Assembly (NCBI RefSeq): GCF_023667495.1
Contig: NZ_JAMOZL010000009.1
Coordinates: 199,892-263,891, forward strand
Source: Dyadobacter sp. MSC1_007
Lineage (GTDB): Bacteria > Bacteroidota > Bacteroidia > Cytophagales > Spirosomataceae
DNA: 64,000 nucleotides
Direction: 5' to 3'
Under the pieces are notes generated by a model. It did not search any database. It was not told the origin of the DNA and saw only the letters and a program-made list of their open reading frames with translations. The first letter of the stretch is position 1, and every line of letters begins with the position of its first letter. Below, piece by piece: positions 38,281 through 47,213 of this stretch. The translations under genes were made by a program, and so were the position numbers.

Positions 38281-38972
38281 GGTTATCGATACTGATTGCA
38301 TTCCTGATATCGGTCAATAGCATTTCTTCTGTCGCCCAGTTTGATGTAGAATCGGCCAAAAGTCATGTAATTGTCAAGTATTCTCCGTGGCCGATGTTCG
38401 ACTTTGATAACACCATTCAATTCGGTGTCGAGATTCCTCTGGGCAAAGGAGACTTCACATTACAGCAGGACCTGGGTTACGGCAACTCATCGTTTTGCAT
38501 ATGGTATCAAGATTACAACGAACCACCTGGCAAAGACATTTATAAAAGCAGGACGCAGTTCCGCTGGTATTATTTTGAAAAGCGCCGGGTGCGCGGATAT
38601 GTCGGGCCGGAGTTCCTTTTTAAAAAAGTGGTATACCGCGATAATCAGTGGGTAGGGATGGATTGCGCCGATGGATTCGGAAACTGCGGCTATTTTGAGA
38701 ATAAGGTGGTTCGGATCGACAAAAATGTAAGTGCGGGCCACGTGCGCTTTGGCTGGCAGTTTTACTTCCCACACCGGATTACGCTGGATCTTTTCACGGG
38801 GATCGGTTTTCGGGGCATCATCAGCCGGTCGCACACACCGCAACAGGAAAACGCCCGCTTTTACAGCATCGACGACTATTGGCAAAGCGTCAGACCTGGA
38901 ACGCGCGAATTTTATCCGAGTGTTGTGCTCGGATTTCATTTCGGGGTTGTTTTGGGAAAATCAAGGGAATGA
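38277..38972 (+). CDS. Secreted barrel-like protein of unknown function
   Basis: 231 residues. An N-terminal signal (LSILIAFLISVNSISSVAQ-FDV) is followed by alternating hydrophobic and polar strands with many aromatics, for example VIVKYSPWPMFDFDNTIQFGV and FGWQFYFPHRITLDLFTG, as in small outer-membrane beta-barrels. Two cysteines (MDCADGFGNCGYF) are close together near residue 125. It is coupled to the LVIVD lipoprotein gene. I do not recognise a named family; a DUF3575-like barrel is possible. Confidence 0.6.
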   Translation: MRLSILIAFLISVNSISSVAQFDVESAKSHVIVKYSPWPMFDFDNTIQFGVEIPLGKGDFTLQQDLGYGNSSFCIWYQDYNEPPGKDIYKSRTQFRWYYFEKRRVRGYVGPEFLFKKVVYRDNQWVGMDCADGFGNCGYFENKVVRIDKNVSAGHVRFGWQFYFPHRITLDLFTGIGFRGIISRSHTPQQENARFYSIDDYWQSVRPGTREFYPSVVLGFHFGVVLGKSRE

Positions 38973-39012
38973 TTACATTCAGCTAATCGTTCACCTTCAA
39001 ATCCATTAGGTT

Positions 39013-39390
39013 ATGAATCATGCCATTAGCTGGTTTGAGATACCAGCAAACGATCTGAACCGCGCTACCACCTTCTATGAAGCAATCTTTCAACTTTCGC
39101 TTATCCCGCTCGATGTTCAAAGTATAAAAATGCGGATGTTTCCTATTGACGATATGCAGACCGGCGTAGGCGGGGCAATCGTGGATAGTGGCGAATTCCA
39201 CCGCCCGTCGGCTACCGAAGGCCCGCTTATTTACCTGAATGCAAATCCTGATGTGCAGATTGTCCTGGATAGGATTGAGGCCGCAGGCGGACAAGTGCTT
39301 GTCCCGAAAACACCCATAAGCCCCGAATACGGCAATATGGCTGTGTTCCTTGACACGGAAGGAAACCGCATTGCACTGCATTCGGCGTAG
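39013..39390 (+). CDS. VOC-superfamily (glyoxalase-like) protein
   Basis: 125 residues, a single VOC unit pair. ISWFEIPANDLNRATTFYEAIF is the opening beta-alpha-beta and FLDTEGNRIALHS the closing strand. VOC proteins bind metals and act in small-molecule chemistry or resistance; the specific role here is unknown. Confidence 0.82.
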   Translation: MNHAISWFEIPANDLNRATTFYEAIFQLSLIPLDVQSIKMRMFPIDDMQTGVGGAIVDSGEFHRPSATEGPLIYLNANPDVQIVLDRIEAAGGQVLVPKTPISPEYGNMAVFLDTEGNRIALHSA

Positions 39391-39409
39391 ATATGTAGGT
39401 TGTTTTAGT

Positions 39410-41830
39410 TTAGATTTTAACCTGCAAAGTAAAATAAAAGCCGCGGCCGTCTGATGGCAGGATGCCCGGGCCGGGATAGCCTGTGGCCCGACGGGTGAAA
39501 TACATTTCGTTGCTCAGGTTATTGATGCTTGCTTCGACGCGAAGACGCTTCCATTCATACGAAAGACTCAAATCAACGATTTTATAGGCCGGGATCAGCC
39601 CCACCACCGACGAGACACCACCGTCGGTGGCATTTGTCGCTTCCGAGAACTGGTCTGTCAGGTGGGTGAATTGTAGTGACCCTTTGAGCTTTTTGTAACC
39701 GATCCTCAGACCGGTTTTTAAATTAAGTTTCGGAACAAACTCGACGTGGTTACCCTGCACGCCTGGGATTTCACTACGATTATATTCGGATTTGATCAGG
39801 GCCACATTGCCAAAAAGAACGCCGCTCCAATCTTTGGTTTCCGGGCTGGACAGTCGCAGGAAATCAGCCTCGGCATAAGATTCAATACCCATGATAATAG
39901 CCTGACCAACGTTGCTTCTGAGCCTGAGCACCCTGTTGCTTTCGTCGTAAAACTGCACTTCACCGATCCGGTTGTTATAATTGAGGTAAAATAGGCTGAT
40001 ATCGTAATTGAAAAGCGTTGTCTGCTGGCTACGGACACCCAAATCGATCGAATAACCTTTTTCATCTCTCAGATTGGGATCGATCACCGAAGACGGGTTG
40101 GAAATGCGCATATCGCTGAATGTGATCGAGCGGTAGTTTTGCGAGATGTTTGCATAAAGCTCCACGCGGCTATGCGGTTTGTAGCCGATGCCAAGGCCAG
40201 CCAGAAGGAACTGTCTCCCGTTAGTGCGATACTCGTCTGTTCTGGAAATATTGATCACATTCCCTGCCAGGTCGCGCGAAATGTTACCATAATAGCCGTC
40301 AGCGGTCGTTTTGATGTACTCAAAGCGGACTCCCGGCGTGATGGAAAGCCTATCGGTGATGTAAAATATGTTTTCGGCAAACAGCGATATGTTGCGGTTT
40401 GGGAAGCGGTAATCGTAGGTAATGAAGCGGTCTGGCTCGACGAAAGTGAAATCGGCGTCCTTGCCTTTGGAGCCCAGTCCCTGCAAATTGTGGTTATATC
40501 CATAATAATACCTGCTTCCGACAAGCAATACCGATAGTTTTTTGGCAATAAAATACTTTTTCAAATATCTGGCTTCGGCTCCCCAGTTATTAAAATCTCC
40601 TTTAATCAGGTCGCGCTCGCTGTTATCGTCGATCGTCGCCACGCGGTTGGGGCGGAAGCCAATTGAATAGCGGTTGGCGGCCAGGCCGAATACACGAAGA
40701 TTGAATTCATTGGCTGCATTAAAGTGGTGATCAAAATGAATGGCGGCCATATTCCAGTCGACCTCAAACCAGTTGCGCTCGCGGTTGGTCTGTCTGGGGT
40801 CGGCTGCGAACATTGCATCGGTAAGCCCGCCAGGCTGCTGGGCCAGGTAGTGCATTTTAGTGATATCCAGGCCGATGGACGTTTTCTCACTGAGCTTATA
40901 ATCCAGGTCCGTATAAAAGGTGTAGTTGTTAAAATGCGAATTGGCCCGCCAGCCATCGGCCTTTTTATATTGAAAAAAAGTATAATAACTGAGCCTTCCC
41001 ACCGTGCCGCTTGCGCTTGTAAATGCATTGTAGAAGCCGAACGAGCCAATGCTCTGGCGCGCGACAACTTCAATCTTCTTATCCTGAACCGGCTTCCGCA
41101 TCACAAAGTTGATCAGCCCGCCAAACTGTGTTCCGTATTGTAGCGAAGCCGCTCCACGAACGATCTGTATTTTGCCGACAGCCTCGATAGGAGGGGTGTA
41201 ATAGCTTTCGGGATAGCCCAACGCATCAGCGCTGATGTCATGGCCATTCTGCCGCACGTTAAAGTTCGAAGTCCGGTTTGGGTCCAGGCCGCGACCGCCG
41301 ATATTTAATTGCAGGCCGCCGCCTTCATTTTCCCAGATATTAAGCCCCGCAACCCGTGAATAAACCTGTCTTGCATTGTTAGTAGAAAGGTTGGCCACCA
41401 GTTGGTCGGGAGAGATGACCTCCGATTTTTTTCCCTCATAAATACCCATACTCTCTACGCCCCGCAAGTGAGAGAACCCAAAATCTGCTGCTTTTTCAGT
41501 GACGGTCAATTCATCGAGGTTTTGATCCGAGGAGGTCAGGTACAGCTCAAAATAGAGCTCTTTACCTGTGGCTGAAAAATTCTTTTTATGAACCCGATAG
41601 CCTGGTATTTCGGTTTGGAGCGTGTAACTGCCTTTGGGAACAGCCTGGAAATAGAATTTACCGCTGTCGTCGGTAACAGTGCTTAATTTTTCATTGAGAA
41701 AAACAGTGCAGCCTTTGACAATGGAACTATCAGTTTTGGAAAAAACCTGACCGGAAAGCCGGGTTTGGGCAAAAGAAACAATAGCATGAAATAGCAGCAG
41801 AGGTAAGAGTTTACAGACCTTTAATTTCAT
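39410..41830 (-). CDS. TonB-dependent receptor, probably iron-related
   Basis: 806 residues. Signal peptide, then a carboxypeptidase-regulatory-like domain (LSGQVFSKTDSSIVKGCTVFLNE, residues about 23-105), a plug with VYSRVAGLNIWENEGGG and VEIVRG-type VGKIQIVRGAASLQYG, and a 22-strand barrel ending GRGFYFTLQVKI. Together with the upstream HTTM, imelysin and DUF4856 genes it forms an operon known in Bacteroidota for iron-type uptake; its start overlaps the HTTM gene by 20 bases. The plug resembles FecA-type receptors. Confidence 0.88.
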   Translation of the reverse strand: MKLKVCKLLPLLLFHAIVSFAQTRLSGQVFSKTDSSIVKGCTVFLNEKLSTVTDDSGKFYFQAVPKGSYTLQTEIPGYRVHKKNFSATGKELYFELYLTSSDQNLDELTVTEKAADFGFSHLRGVESMGIYEGKKSEVISPDQLVANLSTNNARQVYSRVAGLNIWENEGGGLQLNIGGRGLDPNRTSNFNVRQNGHDISADALGYPESYYTPPIEAVGKIQIVRGAASLQYGTQFGGLINFVMRKPVQDKKIEVVARQSIGSFGFYNAFTSASGTVGRLSYYTFFQYKKADGWRANSHFNNYTFYTDLDYKLSEKTSIGLDITKMHYLAQQPGGLTDAMFAADPRQTNRERNWFEVDWNMAAIHFDHHFNAANEFNLRVFGLAANRYSIGFRPNRVATIDDNSERDLIKGDFNNWGAEARYLKKYFIAKKLSVLLVGSRYYYGYNHNLQGLGSKGKDADFTFVEPDRFITYDYRFPNRNISLFAENIFYITDRLSITPGVRFEYIKTTADGYYGNISRDLAGNVINISRTDEYRTNGRQFLLAGLGIGYKPHSRVELYANISQNYRSITFSDMRISNPSSVIDPNLRDEKGYSIDLGVRSQQTTLFNYDISLFYLNYNNRIGEVQFYDESNRVLRLRSNVGQAIIMGIESYAEADFLRLSSPETKDWSGVLFGNVALIKSEYNRSEIPGVQGNHVEFVPKLNLKTGLRIGYKKLKGSLQFTHLTDQFSEATNATDGGVSSVVGLIPAYKIVDLSLSYEWKRLRVEASINNLSNEMYFTRRATGYPGPGILPSDGRGFYFTLQVKI

Positions 41831-43160
41831 CGTTGAACGGGGTAATCCAGTATTTATGTTGGAAGGAGTCGGTTTGGCGGGCGAGATCTACATTTGGCGC
41901 AACGAGTGGTTTGCCCATGCGCCCGTTCAAAGCCACATATGAGTCCACATACACTTGCGGGGACACGAAGCCCTTTTGCGCATAGTGGTCGCGCAGCATA
42001 TGCGCGTATTGAAGGATCATATCGGGCTGGGTAGACATCATTTTTTCCTGCAATTTCGTCAGAAAATCGTTGTTATTGACAATCTGCTTCTTGCCGTTTT
42101 TATCGGTTACAGTGAACTGGGTGTAACCCGCCTTCTCCATCAGCATCACCCGCCACGAGAAGCGGTAACCTTCTTCGGTCCAAAAGAGCTCATCCTGATA
42201 AAGCAGGTAACGCCATGGGAACAGCATCTGGAATGTAAAGAAAAGCGCAAATAGCACGTAAAGAGCAGGTTTGAAAAGCTCGGGTATACGGTACCGGCGT
42301 TGCGAGCGGACATACTGCATTGGAATTCTTAGAATAAGGCTTAGCCAACCGATCATTTTTTGATGAAACCCGGCGGGGAAAAAAATCAGCGCCGTTACGA
42401 TCATGATGTAGGGGAACATGCCGATCGGAAAGAGGAGCGCCGTCGCCAGGTGGAAAACAACTACTGACAAGTAAGCGAATGGCCTGGTTCTTCTGTTCCA
42501 AAGCAGCAATCCGATGCTCAGATCGTAAATGCAGCCAAACCAGCTGAATACGTAAGCCGTCCATTCGTGGTTGAACAGACTGCCGATTACCGGTAAGTCG
42601 TTTTTCGCGGGCAGCCATATTTTCAAAGGCAATGCGTGCAGCAGCCAGTCGCTATTGATTTTGGCAAGCCCCGCATAAAAGTAGACCATGCACACCAGTA
42701 GCTTGATACTGTCTATGCACCAGGCAGGCACCTGGCCTGAGAGCAGTCTTTGGTTGCGGCTTGCATCAACAGAAAACATGGCGTGCGCTGGAAGAAAAAT
42801 CAGCATAAAGCATACCATGCTCACAAAATAGTAATGGTTCAGATAAGTGCTTTTGTCGATGAGCTCGATGTAAGTGAAGCTTGCAAAAAGCAGGACGGCA
42901 GAAACCCTGTAAAAAAAACCGGCAGCCACAAGTAGTGCAGACAGCCCGCAAACCCCGAAGAGCAGGTAAGTCCAGCTCCCCAAAGGGCGGATGAATTCAA
43001 ACCCGTAGAATGGAAAGAAGTACCGCGGGCTGATATACAAGTCCTCTACCCAACCCATGGCTACAAATCGGCAGACGCTCGCAAATAGCATCAAACCAAA
43101 AATAACCCTGAATGAAGCCAATGGGGTGGCAGAGGAATATTTGAGTAGATAAGCCCGCAT
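41811..43160 (-). CDS. HTTM-domain membrane protein
   Basis: 449 residues with at least eight membrane segments. The N-terminal LASFRVIFGLMLFASVCRF and YLNHYYFVSMVCFMLIFLPAH correspond to the HTTM domain shared with vitamin-K-dependent gamma-carboxylase. Bacterial HTTM proteins in imelysin operons have no proven function. It follows the imelysin gene by ten bases and overlaps the TonB receptor gene. Confidence 0.8.
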   Translation of the reverse strand: MRAYLLKYSSATPLASFRVIFGLMLFASVCRFVAMGWVEDLYISPRYFFPFYGFEFIRPLGSWTYLLFGVCGLSALLVAAGFFYRVSAVLLFASFTYIELIDKSTYLNHYYFVSMVCFMLIFLPAHAMFSVDASRNQRLLSGQVPAWCIDSIKLLVCMVYFYAGLAKINSDWLLHALPLKIWLPAKNDLPVIGSLFNHEWTAYVFSWFGCIYDLSIGLLLWNRRTRPFAYLSVVVFHLATALLFPIGMFPYIMIVTALIFFPAGFHQKMIGWLSLILRIPMQYVRSQRRYRIPELFKPALYVLFALFFTFQMLFPWRYLLYQDELFWTEEGYRFSWRVMLMEKAGYTQFTVTDKNGKKQIVNNNDFLTKLQEKMMSTQPDMILQYAHMLRDHYAQKGFVSPQVYVDSYVALNGRMGKPLVAPNVDLARQTDSFQHKYWITPFNDEIKGL

Positions 43161-43170
43161 GATTCAACGC

Positions 43171-44295
43171 TTAGTCCCCGTCATTGTCAGTATAGGTGAT
43201 GGTAATGCTCATGGCCGAGGTCATATCCACTTTCAGCATGCGTACTGCTTTTTGCATTTCCGTATAGGTATCCTTCATGGCCTGGTTGTTGGTTTTTACC
43301 TCTTCATAAAGGTTGGGCTTCAAGGCATTCAACTTGGTTTTGCTCATTTCAAACTGTGCATTGATGCTCTCTGTGAGCGTTTTGCCGGTGCTGCTGTCCT
43401 TGGCGCCCAATGCGTCCAGGTATGTTTTCAGACACGGCCCGCTTGCTGATGACTTCGCATCCTTGCCATTAAAAAAGTCGGCGTAAGCCTGATGCGCGGT
43501 TTTCGCAAGCGTAAGTGAAATGTCCTTTTTATAATAGGCTTCGACTTTTTCTGGTGAAGGAATGCCATTGGCCATCGCCCCGGAAGGAATGCCGAATTTG
43601 CCCGAGCGGATGTAGCGCTCGTAATGCAGCACAAAGCCGTTAACCAACAGAGAAGTGGAAGAGCTGATATCCAGGCCGGTTTTAGAGGTAAATGTAGTCC
43701 TGTATTCTCCATTCCATTCACCCATTACTTTGCCCAGGATCGACTCCATTCTCGCTGTCACTTTGGTAATATAGGCGAGTTTTTTGGCGGCGTCTGTTGC
43801 GGAGGTGTATTGTGCAAGAATGGTAGGGTCAGTGCTGCCGATGCCATTGATCAGATAATCCAATGCGGGAAAGCCCTGAGTAGGATACGAGGCCGGCACT
43901 TCCAGATTGCTGGTTGGATCGTCGATATTGGCAGCGATGCCTTGCTCGCTGGCTGGATAAATATTAAAGAAATTACGGATGGTGTGTTTTTCTCCTGGAC
44001 CGAAATCAAATAGCTCCACTTTTTGCCATTCTACATAAGCATCCGCCCAGGCAGACCGGAATTCGGCAAGGGTAACAGCGTCGGGTTTGGCTGTAAAAGC
44101 TTTGGACTTAACGGTCATCAGGTCAAATTTGACTTTGAACTGCTCGTAGGAGGGGATAATGACCTGGTCAGCCAGGTATTGCAGCATTGCTTTACGATCT
44201 TTGCCTTCATCCACAGGCGCCGGGTCTGGTTTTTCGCTTCCGCTCGAACAACCCAGAAACAGCATGGTTAGCAAGAGCGCGCAATATTTTTTCAT
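43171..44295 (-). CDS. Imelysin-family (M75-like) lipoprotein
   Basis: 374 residues with a lipobox signal (LLTMLFLGC). The helical imelysin fold is indicated by FRSAWADAYVEWQKVELFDFG, YPTQGFPALDYLING and PSGAMANGIPSPEKVEAYY. Imelysins are iron-regulated outer-membrane or periplasmic proteins related to EfeO. It is 85 bases downstream of the DUF4856 lipoprotein gene. Confidence 0.88.
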   Translation of the reverse strand: MKKYCALLLTMLFLGCSSGSEKPDPAPVDEGKDRKAMLQYLADQVIIPSYEQFKVKFDLMTVKSKAFTAKPDAVTLAEFRSAWADAYVEWQKVELFDFGPGEKHTIRNFFNIYPASEQGIAANIDDPTSNLEVPASYPTQGFPALDYLINGIGSTDPTILAQYTSATDAAKKLAYITKVTARMESILGKVMGEWNGEYRTTFTSKTGLDISSSTSLLVNGFVLHYERYIRSGKFGIPSGAMANGIPSPEKVEAYYKKDISLTLAKTAHQAYADFFNGKDAKSSASGPCLKTYLDALGAKDSSTGKTLTESINAQFEMSKTKLNALKPNLYEEVKTNNQAMKDTYTEMQKAVRMLKVDMTSAMSITITYTDNDGD

Positions 44296-44380
44296 TGTAT
44301 TAGAGGTTAGATTTTAAACGACAAATGGTGGACCGACAAAAATTGCCAGTCCACCCATTCATCCAGGTATTGTAAGCTTT

Positions 44381-45580
44381 TTATAGCTTAAACTTCTTTG
44401 TTATTGCATCCGCTGCCGCATTGACTTTGTCGTTGGTCAAATCCCAGAAACCATTAGGCGAGCCGATCAGACCAAGCAGGATTGCATCTGAGAAAGCTGC
44501 GTCGGCACCATTGATGTTGCAGAAACGCAATGAGTAAATAAAGCCCAGACCTTCGCCAATCGCATGTGCACGGGCAGCGTCGGTAGCGCCTGATTTCCAT
44601 TTGCCCAGGTAACCCAGCGCAGCTGACGCGATGGCTTTCTCCATTTCTGTACGGATGAAAGTGGCTTGTGTTTTCAGCTCAGCTTTATCGTTATTGACGA
44701 TCGCAGCACGGCCTTTCACAAACGCAGGGTGGATTTTGGCATAGCTCGCTTTATTGTATTCCCATAGATAAGATCCCAGAAAGGACTCGGTAGCTTTTGC
44801 TCCTTTGGCAGCATCAGTTGCTCCTTCCAGGAACGTCGGGTTTGGGGTTAATAAACCGAATGCTTCATCCCAGTTGTGCTCTAGCGCAGTATATTTTTTG
44901 CCTGAAACAAGTGCAGTATTATCAGCATCCAAGCCTTTGTCCAACATTACATTACCGATGTAATCCAGCTGTAATGCACCAATCAGGCCTTTTTGAATGA
45001 TTTGGGCTATTTCAATTCCCTGCGCATTCACAAGGTAAGTGCCCAGCTTACCGGCTACTCCTTTTGACGCTGTTGCTTTTACCGATTTGCTGGCTTCTGC
45101 TATCTGCGCAAAATAGGTTTCCAGTGCCGCGCGGTTTGTTTCCGCTTCGGCGGCAGGTTTGGAAGACGCGGTCACATTACGAAGCTGAACACCGGAAGCA
45201 TTCAAATCGGCTCCTACGACTGAAACAGCGCCGGATTTGATGTCTTTGAATGGGTTACCGCTGTTGGCAAACATGTTTTTGAGCACCGTGACATCAAGTG
45301 TTGCGCTATCTCTTACCGCACTTCCCATGTAGTAGTTGAGCGCCTGGAACATTTTGTAGCGGTCAGTTCCTGATTTCAGGTCGACAGTTGTATCACCTTT
45401 GGCATCGATGAAAAGGCTTTTGTATGGAGTTGTCGGAGTAACTTTCGCATAGTCGATTTTGGTGCGCAGGTCCTGTTTTACCCCCGGAGTAGGTTCGTCA
45501 TCGTCTGAGCAGGACGTTATTCCGAAGGCAAGAATAGAAGCGAACAAAAGCGTCCGTAACTTCAAGTTGTTGTGTAGCAT
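44381..45580 (-). CDS. DUF4856 lipoprotein
   Basis: 399 residues. Signal with lipobox (LAFGITSCSDDD), then YAKVTPTTPYKSLFIDAKGDT and the helical repeats typical of DUF4856, including YTALEHNWDEAFGLLTPNP and AHAIGEGLGFIYSLRFC. The family is imelysin-like in fold and recurs upstream of imelysin genes. It heads the four-gene iron-type operon with TonB receptor, HTTM and imelysin. Ligand unknown. Confidence 0.85.
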   Translation of the reverse strand: MLHNNLKLRTLLFASILAFGITSCSDDDEPTPGVKQDLRTKIDYAKVTPTTPYKSLFIDAKGDTTVDLKSGTDRYKMFQALNYYMGSAVRDSATLDVTVLKNMFANSGNPFKDIKSGAVSVVGADLNASGVQLRNVTASSKPAAEAETNRAALETYFAQIAEASKSVKATASKGVAGKLGTYLVNAQGIEIAQIIQKGLIGALQLDYIGNVMLDKGLDADNTALVSGKKYTALEHNWDEAFGLLTPNPTFLEGATDAAKGAKATESFLGSYLWEYNKASYAKIHPAFVKGRAAIVNNDKAELKTQATFIRTEMEKAIASAALGYLGKWKSGATDAARAHAIGEGLGFIYSLRFCNINGADAAFSDAILLGLIGSPNGFWDLTNDKVNAAADAITKKFKL

Positions 45581-45622
45581 TTGATCCAGTAAGCTATTTG
45601 TTAGGGATTGTAACCGATTGAT

Positions 45623-45680
45623 TTATTTAGAATAATTATAAATCGGTGCAAACATATAGATTATTTAGAATTGGAACAAA
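45623..45680 (-). promoter_or_regulatory. Promoter of the DUF4856-imelysin-HTTM-TonB operon with repeated motif
   Basis: On the minus strand TTTG (45680-45677) and TATGTTTG (45656-45649) are 20 bases apart, an excellent Bacteroidota promoter. An 11-base motif, ATTCTAAATAA on the minus strand, occurs twice: in the spacer (45671-45661) and just past the expected start site (45633-45623). Its position suits an iron-responsive repressor, which is inference. Confidence 0.6.
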
Positions 45681-45723
45681 TTGTATAAATGAAGCTTTCG
45701 TGAAATATCTTGTATGGTAAAAT

Positions 45724-45784
45724 AAAAAAAGTGCTTCCCGTTCAAAACAAGCCTTTTAACTTGTCTGTGGGAAGCACTTTTTTT
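45724..45784. terminator. Strong bidirectional rho-independent terminator
   Basis: AAAAAAAGTGCTTCCC (45724-45739) pairs with GGGAAGCACTTTTTTT (45769-45784). The A and T arms give a T tract in both directions. The loop holds a second small stem, ACAAG/CTTGT. It ends msrB on the minus strand and shields the operon promoter on the other side. Confidence 0.85.
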
Positions 45785-45808
45785 GTAAACTTATTTTTTA
45801 AATAGCGG

Positions 45809-46381
45809 CTAGCTACCGCTGTTGCCTTTCTTTTTACCCTCGTATTTCTTTTCAGCTGTCTTAGCCTTTTCAAAATCCAGCACTACACCGTTGATGCAAT
45901 ACCGCAAGCCGGTCGGAGGCGGACCGTCGTCGAAAACATGGCCCAGATGCGATTTGCAACGCCCGCACATGACTTCTATGCGGTGCATTCCAAGGCTGTT
46001 GTCATTGGCCTCGATAATCGATTTTTTGCTGATGGGTTCAAAAAAGCTGGGCCACCCGCAGCCACTTTCGTATTTGGCGTCGCTTTTGAATAGCGGGTTG
46101 CCACATACGGCGCAATAGAATGTGCCGATTTCCTTGGAATGCTCGTATGGACTGGTAAATGGCCGTTCGGTGCCTTTCAGACGCGCGACTTCATACACAT
46201 CCGAAGGAAGGATTTTTTGCCAATCCTTATTTGCTTTTTCCACAGGCGCGCTGTCGGTGCGGGAATATTCAGGCGCTTTTTTGGAGTCCTTGCCTTGATC
46301 TTTAGAGGTTTGCCCGTAGCAATTCTGAAAGGTCAGGCCTATTAAGGCGAGCAATACCACGAGCATTAGGTTCTTTTTCAT
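45809..46381 (-). CDS. msrB: Peptide-methionine (R)-S-oxide reductase, lipoprotein type
   Basis: 190 residues from the ATG before a lipoprotein signal (LMLVVLLALIGLTFQNC). The MsrB domain follows: YEVARLKGTERPFTSPYE, CAVCGNPLF and CGRCKSHLGHVF with the two zinc CxxC pairs, GCGWPSFF and RYCINGVVLDF with the catalytic cysteine. It repairs oxidised methionine, here in the periplasm or outer envelope. A strong terminator follows the stop. Confidence 0.93.
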   Translation of the reverse strand: MKKNLMLVVLLALIGLTFQNCYGQTSKDQGKDSKKAPEYSRTDSAPVEKANKDWQKILPSDVYEVARLKGTERPFTSPYEHSKEIGTFYCAVCGNPLFKSDAKYESGCGWPSFFEPISKKSIIEANDNSLGMHRIEVMCGRCKSHLGHVFDDGPPPTGLRYCINGVVLDFEKAKTAEKKYEGKKKGNSGS

Positions 46382-46475
46382 GCTTTTACAATCTGATGTT
46401 TGCAAGATATACGATACAAACACGCAGAAAGCTTAAAGAAATTCCTTTTTTTATAACAAAAGTGTCACAGTTGCC

Positions 46476-47204
46476 TCAGATGAAAACCGAAAGGTCGCGC
46501 ACGCCCAGTTTTCTTGCCGTGGTAAAACCTTCCCCGAAGCTAACACCGATGGCGTGACCCATTTCTCTTGCGCGGGCAATGATGAATTCCAAAAATTCGG
46601 GCGTGGAAATATAGCTCTGCGGCTCACCTTCGCCCTGGTATTCAGGAACATGAAACTGGCTTTTGAATGCGCGGATCGCCTCAATTTTCCGGTCATGGAA
46701 TTGGGTAATATCCACGATGAAATCCGGCGTGATGTAGCGGTCTTGAATGGAATGGAAAACCTGCTTGGGGCGCCATTCTTTCTGTTGGTTTCCTTGCTCG
46801 TCCACAGTCTGGATCATACGTAAGCCCGAGTAAAAGCAGGCGTCCGCTACCAGTTGTCCACCACGACGGTGGTCGGGGTGGCGGTCATCGAACGCATTGG
46901 TAATAACGATTTCGGGCTGGTATTTTCTAATGAAAGGGATAATGGCTTTCTGGTGAGCTTCATCGTTGACAAAGAAGCCGTCAGCCAGACCGACATTTTC
47001 CCTGGCATGTACACCCAGAATGCGCGCCGCATCTTTTCCTTCCTGAATCCGGCCCTCGGGAGTTCCCCGCGTGCCGAGCTCACCCCTGGTAAGGTCGAGT
47101 ATACCGACTTTTTTGCCCAATGCAAGCTGGGCAAGAAGCGTACCGGCGCAGCACAGCTCCACGTCGTCGGGGTGGGCTGTGATGGCAAGGATATCTAGTT
47201 TCAT
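46476..47204 (-). CDS. bshB1: Bacillithiol biosynthesis deacetylase BshB1
   Basis: 242 residues. The LmbE-type N-terminus ILAITAHPDDVELCCAG gives the zinc-binding HPDD, TRGELGTRGTPEGR the substrate loop, and FDDRHPDHRRGG the later zinc histidine. It removes the acetyl group of GlcNAc-malate in bacillithiol synthesis. The neighbouring M23 gene lies nine bases upstream, and msrB follows, giving a loose redox theme. Confidence 0.92.
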   Translation of the reverse strand: MKLDILAITAHPDDVELCCAGTLLAQLALGKKVGILDLTRGELGTRGTPEGRIQEGKDAARILGVHARENVGLADGFFVNDEAHQKAIIPFIRKYQPEIVITNAFDDRHPDHRRGGQLVADACFYSGLRMIQTVDEQGNQQKEWRPKQVFHSIQDRYITPDFIVDITQFHDRKIEAIRAFKSQFHVPEYQGEGEPQSYISTPEFLEFIIARAREMGHAIGVSFGEGFTTARKLGVRDLSVFI

Positions 47205-47213
47205 AAATGTCTG

